In this document: positions 51,419-59,682 of the stretch, one piece after another | Layout of the letters: every line of letters begins with the position of its first letter | How positions within the stretch are numbered: the first letter of the stretch is position 1 | Source: an uncultured Lachnospiraceae bacterium | GTDB lineage: Bacteria > Bacillota > Clostridia > Lachnospirales > Lachnospiraceae | Assembly: GCA_910579615.1 (NCBI GenBank) | Contig: CAJTUA010000001.1 | Location: forward strand, 254,717-318,716 | Direction of reading: 5' to 3' | Length of the DNA stretch: 64,000 bases | Translations under genes and position numbers: made by a program | Notes under the pieces: generated by a model | Databases searched by the model: none | Told to the model about the DNA's origin: nothing | Seen by the model: only the letters and a program-made list of their open reading frames with translations

Positions 51419-51489
51419 AAAACCATATGCAAGACGCACAGAGGGGCAAAGCCGCAACCGGCTTTGCCCCTCCAATAAAAACCATATGC
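51419..51489. repeat. Hairpin flanked by 12-bp direct repeats
   Basis: AAAACCATATGC occurs at 51419-51430 and again at 51478-51489. Between them GAGGGGCAAAGCCG (51441-51454) pairs perfectly with CGGCTTTGCCCCTC (51459-51472), loop CAAC. The layout resembles a small palindromic insertion with a target duplication. It lies 16 bp past the ugd stop and may double as its terminator, though no T-run follows on either strand. Confidence 0.6.
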
Positions 51490-51504
51490 TATTTCTTCAT
51501 TTCC

Positions 51505-52830
51505 CTAATCCCGCCCAAATAAATCTCTCGTGTAAACCTTCTCCTTCACATCATCCAAGCAAGTATCATACCGATTCGCGAGAATCGCATCCGTCTGCGC
51601 CTTAAACTTCTTGATATCATTCACCACAGGTGACCCGAAAAACGTACTCCCGTCCGCCAGGGTCGGTTCGTAGACAATCACCGCCGCACCCTTTGCCTTT
51701 ATCCGCTTCATCACGCCCTGAATGGAGCTGTGGCGGAAATTGTCGGAATTTGACTTCATCACAAGGCGGTACACCCCAACCACAACCATGTGCTCCTCCA
51801 CCTGATTCCAAACCGAATGTTCTGTATAATTATAATACCCCGCCTTCGCCAAAACCCTGTCCGCAATGAAATCCTTCCTTGTCCTGTTTGATTCCACAAT
51901 CGCCCGGATTAACTCCTCCGGCACATCCTTATAGTTTGCCAGAAGCTGTTTGGAATCCTTCGGCAAACAATAACCGCCGTAGCCGAACGAAGGATTATTG
52001 TACGCATCGCCGATGCGCGGGTCAAGGCAGACCCCTTTGATGATGGAGGCAGTGTCCAAACCCTTCATCTCGGCGTAGGTATCAAGTTCATTGAAATAAG
52101 AGACGCGCAGAGCCAGGTATGTATTTGCAAAAAGCTTTACCGCCTCTGCCTCGGTAAAGCCCATAAAAAGTGTATCAATGTTCTGTTTCTGTGCACCCTG
52201 CTGTAAGAGCTTTGCAAAAACCTGTGCCTTTTGAGCAACGTTAGCAGCATCCCCCTTTAATAACTCCTCCCCCGCCAATGCCCCATCCGCCGAACATGCA
52301 GGTGTGGACACAATAATCCGCGACGGGTAAAGATTGTCATACAGCGCCTTTGATTCCCGCAAAAACTCCGGACTGAAAATGATATTATCTGCCTGATATT
52401 TCCTGCGGACAGACTCCGTGTAGCCCACGGGTACGGTCGATTTGATAACCATCAGCGGCTTGTCTTGCCTTGTCGCTGCCGCCTCGAGCACCCGTTCAAT
52501 CACACTTTCCACCGCTCCCGTATCAAAAAAATTCTTCCCCGGATCATAGTTCGTCGGTGCCGCAATAATGATAAAATCCGCATCTTGGTATGCTGCCATT
52601 CCATCCAGTGTGGCGGTCAAATCCAATTCCTTTTCTGACAGATATTTTTCAATGTACTCGTCCTGGATTGGCGAGATTCGTTTATTAATCTGTTCCACCT
52701 TCTCCTTTATGATATCCACCGCTGTCACATGGTTGTGCTGCGCGAGCAAAACTGCAAGGCTTAAGCCTACATAACCCGTTCCGGCAACTGCAATATTGTA
52801 TGTTTGTTTCGTTTTCTTCTCCAATTCCAT
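51505..52830 (-). CDS. ugd: UDP-glucose 6-dehydrogenase family protein
   Basis: A 441-residue nucleotide-sugar dehydrogenase. The N-terminal Rossmann fold has NIAVAGTGYVGLSLAVLLAQ and ends its beta-2 with VTAVDI; the central domain has FSPEFLRESKALYDNLYPSR and the catalytic Cys in FGYGGYCLPKDSKQLLANYK. It resembles the short Streptococcus/Klebsiella Ugd type, which oxidises UDP-glucose to UDP-glucuronate; use of another UDP-hexose is possible. It is next to the surface-polysaccharide locus on the same strand, separated from it by the Rpn gene, so it likely supplies a uronic acid for the glycan. Confidence 0.92.
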   Translation of the reverse strand: MELEKKTKQTYNIAVAGTGYVGLSLAVLLAQHNHVTAVDIIKEKVEQINKRISPIQDEYIEKYLSEKELDLTATLDGMAAYQDADFIIIAAPTNYDPGKNFFDTGAVESVIERVLEAAATRQDKPLMVIKSTVPVGYTESVRRKYQADNIIFSPEFLRESKALYDNLYPSRIIVSTPACSADGALAGEELLKGDAANVAQKAQVFAKLLQQGAQKQNIDTLFMGFTEAEAVKLFANTYLALRVSYFNELDTYAEMKGLDTASIIKGVCLDPRIGDAYNNPSFGYGGYCLPKDSKQLLANYKDVPEELIRAIVESNRTRKDFIADRVLAKAGYYNYTEHSVWNQVEEHMVVVGVYRLVMKSNSDNFRHSSIQGVMKRIKAKGAAVIVYEPTLADGSTFFGSPVVNDIKKFKAQTDAILANRYDTCLDDVKEKVYTRDLFGRD

Positions 52831-53080
52831 GCACCCTCCTGATTAAAATTGACCGACTTCCGTCCGGTTTTCTTGCTTCTTATTTAAAAAAATTATTAAT
52901 ATTAAAAATAATTCAAAGAAAATCCTTATTTCTGCCCATAAAAACCGTCTTCTTATGCACTCTGCACAAAAAACCACTGGTATTTTTTACAACCAAAGCT
53001 TTTTTCCGCCGCTTGCTTTTTCCACAAAAACATGCTACACTAAACCCACGGCAACCATCTGCCGTATTTCTTCTAATCAC

Positions 53081-53118
53081 GACCACGATTGGTCATGATT
53101 CACTGGTCACATCGACCA
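53081..53118. promoter_or_regulatory. Cluster of GACCA/TGGTC inverted repeats before the Rpn gene
   Basis: GACCA-cgat-TGGTC (53081-53094) and TGGTC-acatc-GACCA (53104-53118) lie 49-86 bp upstream of the Rpn start, with TGGTCATGATTC and GACCATGATTCC as partial direct repeats. They may form hairpins or an operator; nothing known was matched. The remaining gap back to ugd (52831-53080) is AT-rich with no gene. Confidence 0.4.
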
Positions 53119-53166
53119 TGATTCCAGTTTTTCAACTTACAAACACCACATTATGAAAGGAGATTT

Positions 53167-54150
53167 ATGCAGGAAAACATAACTATGTCCAAAACAGGCA
53201 GCACATTAAATCAAGGTGCTGACTCTGACCAGAAACCAAGCCTTTTACAAATGCGGGGGCTCCCGACACCAACCGGCTTTGAGGAAGCTTCTGGCCCACT
53301 CCCCTACAAAATGACCAACGATGCCATGTTCCACATCGTCTTCGAGGCCTGCCCCAAGGCACTTGCCGCATTCGTCGGCGCATTGCTGCATCTCTCCCCG
53401 GAAGAAATCATTTCCGTCGAGGTCACAAACCCCATCACCTATGATAGCGTTTATTCCAAGGCATTCATCCTTGATTTGAAAATTCTCCTCAACGGCAACG
53501 CCGTCCTCAATATCGAGATGCAGGTGGAAAGCCTGAATTTCTGGCAGGAGCGTTCCCTGGGTTACCTCTGCCGCGCCTTCGACAACCTGAACCGGGGCGA
53601 TGGATACCTGAAAGTCAAATCCGCCATCCATGTCGGAATTCTGGACTTTCCCCTTGACCCGAAGGACAAAACATTTTATTCCACCTACTACATGATGAAC
53701 GAGCAGACACAGAAAAAATATAGTGACAAACTACAGCTTTCCGTGTTACAATTAAGGCAGATAGCAAACGCTACGGAGGAAGACAGGGCATGGCACCTTG
53801 ACCTCTGGGCAAAATTTTTCAAGGCAGAAACCTGGGAGGAAATCCATATGATTGCTGAACAAGACCCATATATCGCAATGGCGGCGCAGACCAACTACCG
53901 CGCCTGCACCGATGAGCGCATCCGCAGCCTCTGTGAGGGAAGGGAGGAAGGCGAGAAGACCTTACGCACCCTGCAGATGATGTGCGAGATGAGCCAGCAG
54001 GCTTTGGTAAAGCAGAGCGAGGAGTTTCGGCAGGCGCTGCAACAAAAGGACGAGGTATTGCAGCAGAAGGATGAAGTCATCCAACAAACCCAAGCGGAAA
54101 ATTCCCGCCTGCGTGCGGAACTGGATGCCTTAAGGCAGCAAAACAGATAA
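53167..54150 (+). CDS. Rpn family recombination-promoting nuclease (PD-(D/E)XK transposase-like)
   Basis: A 327-residue protein. After a variable 45-residue N-terminus the PD-(D/E)XK domain begins at KMTNDAMFHIVFEACPKALA; catalytic residues are Asp 103 in AFILDLKILLNG and Glu 117/Gln 119 in LNIEMQVESL. The domain ends near 250 and is followed by a Gln/Glu-rich coiled coil to the C-terminus (LQQKDEVLQQKDEVIQQTQA). Family knowledge: Rpn/YhgA-like proteins are DNA endonucleases that raise recombination and often occur in multiple copies. AAAGGAG precedes the ATG. A strong terminator follows, and a decayed relative lies 220 bp downstream. Confidence 0.9.
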   Translation: MQENITMSKTGSTLNQGADSDQKPSLLQMRGLPTPTGFEEASGPLPYKMTNDAMFHIVFEACPKALAAFVGALLHLSPEEIISVEVTNPITYDSVYSKAFILDLKILLNGNAVLNIEMQVESLNFWQERSLGYLCRAFDNLNRGDGYLKVKSAIHVGILDFPLDPKDKTFYSTYYMMNEQTQKKYSDKLQLSVLQLRQIANATEEDRAWHLDLWAKFFKAETWEEIHMIAEQDPYIAMAAQTNYRACTDERIRSLCEGREEGEKTLRTLQMMCEMSQQALVKQSEEFRQALQQKDEVLQQKDEVIQQTQAENSRLRAELDALRQQNR

Positions 54151-54155
54151 TAACA

Positions 54156-54203
54156 AAAATCCCCCCTGGCAAAAGGATGGTATTTTGCCAGGGGGAATTT
54201 TTT
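54156..54203. terminator. Bidirectional terminator after the Rpn gene
   Basis: CCCCCTGGCAAAA (54162-54174) pairs with TTTTGCCAGGGGG (54183-54195), with A-run before and TTTTTT after, so it can terminate from both sides. Confidence 0.9.
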
Positions 54204-54370
54204 GAAAATGTTCTGGTATCCATCAATATCCGTGTAATGCGTTGTAAGCAACGGATTCTCCAAATCCCTACACCAAAAAACCTTCCGCTTTTCTACATTG
54301 AAAATTCCTTCTCATGCTTACCATTTTGCAAAATCATGTTATATTTGACATATGCTAATTATCTGTTATT

Positions 54371-54511
54371 CACGTTGGAACTCCGGACTTCCTGCTTGAC
54401 CCGAAGGACAAAATAACTGATATTTTCCCAATCGTTTCCATTATCAAAGCGTTTTTCACAGTAGGCAATAATCGCTCCGGATTTTATGAACACACCCCTG
54501 GTATTCTATAG
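54371..54511 (+). pseudogene. Remnant of a second Rpn-type gene
   Basis: A 46-codon open fragment reads HVGTPDFLLDPKDKITDIFP and ends at a stop at 54511. Its first 14 residues match HVGILDFPLDPKDK of the intact Rpn gene (DNA about 53633-53676), including an identical run CTTGACCCGAAGGACAAAA. No start codon or catalytic residues are left. The other parts of 54204-54701 are AT-rich and show no gene. Confidence 0.65.
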
Positions 54512-54701
54512 TTTGTATTCTCCTGTACAAATAAAATTTTTCCAAATATCCATTTATATTTTTACCTTCCAGATTAACTACACCGCAAGAAGGCAAACCG
54601 GTGATAACAGCAAATAAATTCATTGTATCTCACTTTTCAATATTTCTTACAGCAACAGCAGAGAGAGCATATCTTTATTTTTCACACTTTTTAACAGAGA
54701 T

Positions 54702-55889
54702 TCAACAAAGCATTTTGTTTTTAAGCATAAAATCAACAATTTCCCGAATCACTCCTTCCCCACCCTTTGCATTTGTAATATGCTTTGCTATTTTCCTAAC
54801 TCTTGAACAAGCATCTGTTGGACAACATCCAAACCCAACAAAGCTGATTGCTTCAAGATCATTCATATCATCACCAACATATGCAACATTTTCAGGTGCG
54901 ATTTTATACTGTTTGCACAACATCTTTATACATTCAACCTTGTTATTGCAACCACTCTGGAGTATATCCAATTTTAATTTTTCTGCTCTTTTTTGGTTTA
55001 GTTCCATATTCTCCCCTGTTATAATTCCCGTTATTATCCCGTTTTTCTTTAATAAAGCAAACCCTAAACCATCACGTGTATTGAATTTTTTTAATTCATC
55101 CCCTTTCTCCGAATAATACATTCCGCCATCGGTAAGGCAACCATCACAGTCTGTCAAAAACATTTTAATTTCAGGAAGCCTTATCCTATTGTCCATCATA
55201 TTTTCTCTGTTCTTCATCAATGATTCTATAATAATCCAATCGCTGGGTTCGTCGATTTCAAAGAAAGTATCACTATCCATTTCTACAACTTTAATATTCC
55301 CAGATACCCGATTCCCCGATTTAAGTAAATCATGTTTAGAAGAAATATAAAACGCACCGTTTTCTACAAAATATCCATTAAATTCCTGTCTTCTTGGTCG
55401 TCGAGATATCTCGTAATTTACTGCCCTGGCAAAGCCATTGCTGTCATTTTCCCATATGAACCGTTTTTGGCGAACAACGGATAATACACTATCTACATCC
55501 GGTTCCAAAAAAATTTCAAACCCTTTTTCCAAATCCCTGCAGGATAAAAGAGGGGAAGTTGCCTGTATTAAAACGATATTATCAAAGATATAATTACTTG
55601 CAAATTCTAACATTGCATACTCCGTTAATGCAGTGTCGGTTGCAGACTCTGTTGAGCGTTCAATAACCTGTACCTTTTCTATTATCTCCTCCTCCAAGTC
55701 ATCTTTTAACCCTTCCACAACCCTGTAAATTTCCACACTGTCTGTTGCCACATATACTTTGTTGATATATCTGCACTTACATGCCGCATACAGTGTCCAA
55801 TATACTAAGGGCTTTCCATTCAACAGTTTAATATTTTTAAACGGAATTGATTTACTTCCTCCACGAACGGGAATAAAAGCCACATTCAT
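54702..55889 (-). CDS. CMP-nonulosonate synthetase fused to a KdsC-type phosphatase
   Basis: A 395-residue two-domain enzyme. Residues 1-225 are an acylneuraminate cytidylyltransferase (NeuA-like): FIPVRGGSKSIPFKNIKLLN, LIQATSPLLSCRDLE and FFEIDEPSDW. Residues 235-395 are a HAD phosphatase of the KdsC type: FLTDCDGCLTDGGMYYSEKG, GIITGENMELNQKRAEKL, YVGDDMNDLEA and the end GGEGVIREIVDFML. The fusion could remove a phosphate from a 9-phosphorylated nine-carbon sugar acid and then activate it with CTP (inference). The start is 3 nt after the synthase gene, so both are co-translated. Confidence 0.88.
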   Translation of the reverse strand: MNVAFIPVRGGSKSIPFKNIKLLNGKPLVYWTLYAACKCRYINKVYVATDSVEIYRVVEGLKDDLEEEIIEKVQVIERSTESATDTALTEYAMLEFASNYIFDNIVLIQATSPLLSCRDLEKGFEIFLEPDVDSVLSVVRQKRFIWENDSNGFARAVNYEISRRPRRQEFNGYFVENGAFYISSKHDLLKSGNRVSGNIKVVEMDSDTFFEIDEPSDWIIIESLMKNRENMMDNRIRLPEIKMFLTDCDGCLTDGGMYYSEKGDELKKFNTRDGLGFALLKKNGIITGIITGENMELNQKRAEKLKLDILQSGCNNKVECIKMLCKQYKIAPENVAYVGDDMNDLEAISFVGFGCCPTDACSRVRKIAKHITNAKGGEGVIREIVDFMLKNKMLC

Positions 55890-55891
55890 AC

Positions 55892-56776
55892 TTACACCTC
55901 TCTCTTCAAAGACGCTTTATATTTTAATTTATCGCGTTGTATTTGTTCCACTGGCAATATTTCTGAATTTTTATAAGCAAGAGACTCATATACAGCTTTC
56001 AAATTACGTACTAATTTACGCATCCCATCAGGTTCTAACGAAGCTGCGTGATCCGTTCCTTTCCATGTTCTGTCCAAGGTATAATGCCGTTCAATTATAT
56101 TCGCACCAAGCGTATACGCAGCAATATCAACTGCAATTCCCAAATGGTGACCTGAAAATCCGATAGACTTCACCCGCTTTCCGTACATCTCTCTCATCCT
56201 GCTAAGTTCAAGTAAACAAACATCTGAAAATGCAACTGGATAGCCTGAAGTACAGCAAAAAAGTATCAAATCCCTTGCACGCCCATTTTTTTCAAATAAT
56301 TCTACTATTTCCTCTTCTTCCTGACGGTTGGTCATTCCAAATGAAAGCTGGATTTCCCCTTCATAATTGTCACACAACCATTGAAGCATCGCAAAATGAG
56401 TATTGCATGCCGATGGAATTTTTATAAACTTTGGATTAATCGATGTAATCTCCTTCGCGCTTGTCATGTCCCATACAGAGGTAGAATATAGAATCCCTGA
56501 CTCTTCACACCACTTTTTCAGCTGAACATGCTGTTCTACAGTAAATTCTAAGAATTCTCGATGTTGTCCATATGTAGTGCCATATGAATTTTCAGGATGT
56601 GGATGCGGAGCATTGTATTGCTCTGCTGTAAGCAATTCTTTCGGATAGCGCTTTTGAAATTTAATCGCATCCACCTTGCAAAAATGCGCAGCAATTTGAA
56701 TTAATTCATGGGCGATTTCCATATTTCCCATATGGTTACATCCTGCCTCTGCAATCACAAACGGTTTGTTATACAT
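55892..56776 (-). CDS. NeuB-like nonulosonate synthase lacking the SAF domain
   Basis: A 294-residue TIM-barrel synthase of the NeuB family, which condenses phosphoenolpyruvate with a six-carbon N-acetylamino or neutral sugar to make a sialic-acid-like sugar. Visible motifs are FVIAEAGCNHMGNMEIAHEL, AIKFQKRYPKELL, STSVWDMTSAKE, IKIPSACNTHFAML, SIGFSGHHLGI and ERHYTLDRTWKGTDHAASLE. The protein stops shortly after the barrel, so the usual C-terminal SAF (antifreeze-like) domain that closes the active site is missing. AAGGAGG precedes the start. Substrate cannot be told from sequence. Confidence 0.88.
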   Translation of the reverse strand: MYNKPFVIAEAGCNHMGNMEIAHELIQIAAHFCKVDAIKFQKRYPKELLTAEQYNAPHPHPENSYGTTYGQHREFLEFTVEQHVQLKKWCEESGILYSTSVWDMTSAKEITSINPKFIKIPSACNTHFAMLQWLCDNYEGEIQLSFGMTNRQEEEEIVELFEKNGRARDLILFCCTSGYPVAFSDVCLLELSRMREMYGKRVKSIGFSGHHLGIAVDIAAYTLGANIIERHYTLDRTWKGTDHAASLEPDGMRKLVRNLKAVYESLAYKNSEILPVEQIQRDKLKYKASLKREV

Positions 56777-56857
56777 AAACTTTCCTCCTTAAATGTTATA
56801 ACTTTCATACTATTCCTTCCGGATAATTTAAACCTTTTTAACAGGCTCAATTTCACT

Positions 56858-58441
56858 TTACACTTTACCATTCTTTAGCTTTATCAACTTACTCTTCATC
56901 ATCCCCCAAAAACGTAGCATTTCATTAACCCTCAATAAACATAACTCAAGGAAATACACACAAGCTCCAAGAAACACTGCACCAACAGTAAATATAAAAA
57001 GCATCTTTGTCACGTTTTCATCATAGCATCCAACATATACGAACAATTTCTTAAACAGCCAAATTACTGCAAGCATCCCTCCACATGCAAGAAAAGTCTG
57101 AAAAAAAAGCAGCAAGCATTCTCTGTAAAACACGTATGCATTCTTCTGTTTTGCAGACCTCATCAGTAAAATACTTATCACCGCAACAGATAAAGTTGTC
57201 GCTATAGCCAATCCTACCACTCCCATTATTTTAGATAGCACGATGTCAAGAATAACATTAACTCCAACTCCAATCACTGTATTTTTCATAGCTGTTTTTG
57301 AATCACCATGGGAATACAAAAAATTCATTCCTACCTGACGCCCCCCTGTAAAAAGGAGCGCAACAAAATATGCCGAAAAAATAGGTGTCGTCATGTTGAC
57401 TGCGCTTAAATCAAATGCTCCTCTTCCATAAACAAGAATCATAATCTCCCTGCTTAAGAAAACTCCACCCACGATAATAGGCATCAAAAGTATGATAAAT
57501 AACCGGATGGAAAAAATATATGTTTCCGCTGCTTTTTTCTCATCCCTATTTGCAATATGCCCCGCCAATTCAGGAAAAATTACTGTTGTAATACTTGCAA
57601 TAAACAAAGTCGATATGCCCCTGGATAGTTTAGATGCATAATTCAGTGCGGAAATGCTTCCTTCTTCAAAAAAAGACGCAAGTACCTTGTCTACGATAAC
57701 ATTGATTTCCGTGGCACCCATTCCAAGAAAAACCGGTCCTGCCATTTTTAGGGCAGAGATTGTAGTCTCATCGTGAATATTCAGCGTAGGTTTATATCTC
57801 ACATACTTATTGCGTAAACATGACGTATATAAAAGTTCCAACCCCATACCAAACACGATTCCAACAATCGCTGCATAAATCCCTATTTTCTTCTCAAATG
57901 CAATTATGCTGAAACTTATTGCTAAGTTAAAAAAGATTGGTGATAAAGACGGCAGCAAAAAATTTTTATAGCTATTCAATACCCCGGTATTAATTTTACA
58001 AAGCAGTCCTAATCCCATAGCAGGAAGTGTAAGCCGGAAAAACCTCGTTGCTAAATGAATTGTTTCACTTGCTAAACCGGGCGCTAAAACTTTAAGTAAA
58101 TAATAACTGCAAAGCTCTCCTGCTAAAACTACAGCAAGATATGAAATAAACACCATCGTTGTAAAGTTTCGGAAAAAATAATTTGCCCTATCCCTATCAC
58201 ATTCTACTAATGTTTTTGTATAAACCGGAACAACAACCGTAGAAATTGCCATTGAAATAAACGTGAATATAATAGTGGGAGTATCAATGGAAATATTGTA
58301 TGCATCCGTATATGCCGTAGCTCCATAATGATAAGCTATAACGGATTCCTTCACAAAAGAAATAAGGACAACAAGAACAGAAACTACCGACAAGGATATT
58401 GCGTTCTTTGCAACTTTCGTATGTCTTCCATCATTTTTCAT
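56858..58441 (-). CDS. MurJ-like flippase (probable Wzx of the glycan locus)
   Basis: A 527-residue integral membrane protein with about 14 segments of the MVF/MurJ family: FVKESVIAYHYGATAYTDAY, NVIVDKVLASFFEEGSISAL, LSRGISTLFIASITTVIFPE and ILVYGRGAFD. Family knowledge: MurJ exports lipid II, and locus-encoded homologues export lipid-linked repeat units. Being inside the polysaccharide cluster, it most likely acts as the Wzx-type exporter here. Its ATG overlaps the end of the preceding gene as ATGA. Base composition is AT-rich like its neighbours. Confidence 0.87.
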   Translation of the reverse strand: MKNDGRHTKVAKNAISLSVVSVLVVLISFVKESVIAYHYGATAYTDAYNISIDTPTIIFTFISMAISTVVVPVYTKTLVECDRDRANYFFRNFTTMVFISYLAVVLAGELCSYYLLKVLAPGLASETIHLATRFFRLTLPAMGLGLLCKINTGVLNSYKNFLLPSLSPIFFNLAISFSIIAFEKKIGIYAAIVGIVFGMGLELLYTSCLRNKYVRYKPTLNIHDETTISALKMAGPVFLGMGATEINVIVDKVLASFFEEGSISALNYASKLSRGISTLFIASITTVIFPELAGHIANRDEKKAAETYIFSIRLFIILLMPIIVGGVFLSREIMILVYGRGAFDLSAVNMTTPIFSAYFVALLFTGGRQVGMNFLYSHGDSKTAMKNTVIGVGVNVILDIVLSKIMGVVGLAIATTLSVAVISILLMRSAKQKNAYVFYRECLLLFFQTFLACGGMLAVIWLFKKLFVYVGCYDENVTKMLFIFTVGAVFLGACVYFLELCLLRVNEMLRFWGMMKSKLIKLKNGKV

Positions 58442-59625
58442 TTATTATTTTCCTTATCTATTTGCGCAAGTATCTCAGAGAGCAATTTATGTGGTTTTTC
58501 CAACATGACATAGCGCAAATCTCTTAACCTTTCGAATTGTTTAGGCAGCGTACAATCGTCAATCACGATAGGGATTCCCAAAAACCATGCCTGATACAAA
58601 GTGGTTGAAAACCTTGCTACAACCGCCTTCGTTTCAGAAAAGGATTCCGCAAGTGTAACTTTTTGCGGCCATTGAATATCTGTTTCCGGAAAATATTTTG
58701 CAAAATCAAAACCACTAAATCGTGGATGTGGCCGAATGGTTATTCTCATTCCATGAGAAATCAATTTATGGCACACACTTTGCAACACTTTTAAATGCTT
58801 TTCATTTTCCTCCTGGAGATAGAAGGTATAATCATACTTTACATCTTGCTTTCTTTTATATTCGGGTAACTGTAAAGCATTTGGCACTTCAACCCGAAAC
58901 TGACTTTTCTCACATCTCATAGAACAAAATAAATCTACATAAGTTCTATCCCATGCATAATATTCTGTGCATCGAAAAAAGGAAAGCTTCAAAGAGTATA
59001 ATCTTTCCCCGTGCATTACCCCTATATATTTAATCCCCTTTCCCTCACAATACCCCGTCATTAATGAAGACGCAAAAGACTCCTCAAAATGACTGATAAG
59101 AGCTTTCGGTTGGTACATTCTAATACAGTATGAGGTCATAGCTAATTTCATCATCACTTTCAGATGAAAATAGAACCAACAAGGTTTTTTCTTTCTTACC
59201 TTCTTTAGAAATTCTTTATCGGATTTATCCAAACTCATTTCTTTTGTAATTCCAATATCCAAAGTCAATATATCTGGATATTCTTTTCTAAGACTATCCG
59301 GCACAATATCTATTGAAATTTTGTCCTTATAAAAGACTGCATCGTACTTTCTATCAGATTGTTTCACACTATTATGTGTAAAGCAAATATAGTATGGCAG
59401 ATACATTACAAAAGAGCCGGCATTCATAACCAATCTTTGAATAGCATTCATTCTTTTCATTGTACATTCGTATTGGCAGAGAGCACGGTCCATATCATTT
59501 AAAGGTTCCGGGAACGAATTAATTTTATTCTTAATGCTCTGATAATCGTTTCGCAAAAGAGTTGTTTCGTTTTCAATAAATAAACCTGAAATTCTTCTAA
59601 AAAAATGTGTGATATTCATTGTCAT
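58438..59625 (-). CDS. Putative GT-B glycosyltransferase, possible sialyltransferase
   Basis: A 395-residue soluble protein that I do not match with certainty. It has a GT-B-like layout: an N-terminal half ending with ALISHFEESFASSLMTGYCE, then a C-terminal half with GMRITIRPHPRFSGFDFAKY and VVARFSTTLYQAWFLGIPIV. Bacterial sialyltransferases of several families share an acidic D/E-D/E motif, an HP motif and a later Ser/Thr pair, and HFEES, RPHPR and STT are in the right order. With a CMP-nonulosonate synthetase and a NeuB-like gene in the same operon, transfer of that sugar is a reasonable guess. The end overlaps the flippase gene by 4 nt. Confidence 0.55.
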   Translation of the reverse strand: MTMNITHFFRRISGLFIENETTLLRNDYQSIKNKINSFPEPLNDMDRALCQYECTMKRMNAIQRLVMNAGSFVMYLPYYICFTHNSVKQSDRKYDAVFYKDKISIDIVPDSLRKEYPDILTLDIGITKEMSLDKSDKEFLKKVRKKKPCWFYFHLKVMMKLAMTSYCIRMYQPKALISHFEESFASSLMTGYCEGKGIKYIGVMHGERLYSLKLSFFRCTEYYAWDRTYVDLFCSMRCEKSQFRVEVPNALQLPEYKRKQDVKYDYTFYLQEENEKHLKVLQSVCHKLISHGMRITIRPHPRFSGFDFAKYFPETDIQWPQKVTLAESFSETKAVVARFSTTLYQAWFLGIPIVIDDCTLPKQFERLRDLRYVMLEKPHKLLSEILAQIDKENNK

Positions 59626-59682
59626 CGCCTTTCAATATATTCTTGTTTCAAAAAACTTTATTAACAATCATTTCAAAAAGTC

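Noticed and set aside
53167..54150. Active insertion sequence around the Rpn gene
   Set aside because: No terminal inverted repeats or target duplications were found at the gene's ends; Rpn proteins usually occur as stand-alone genes.
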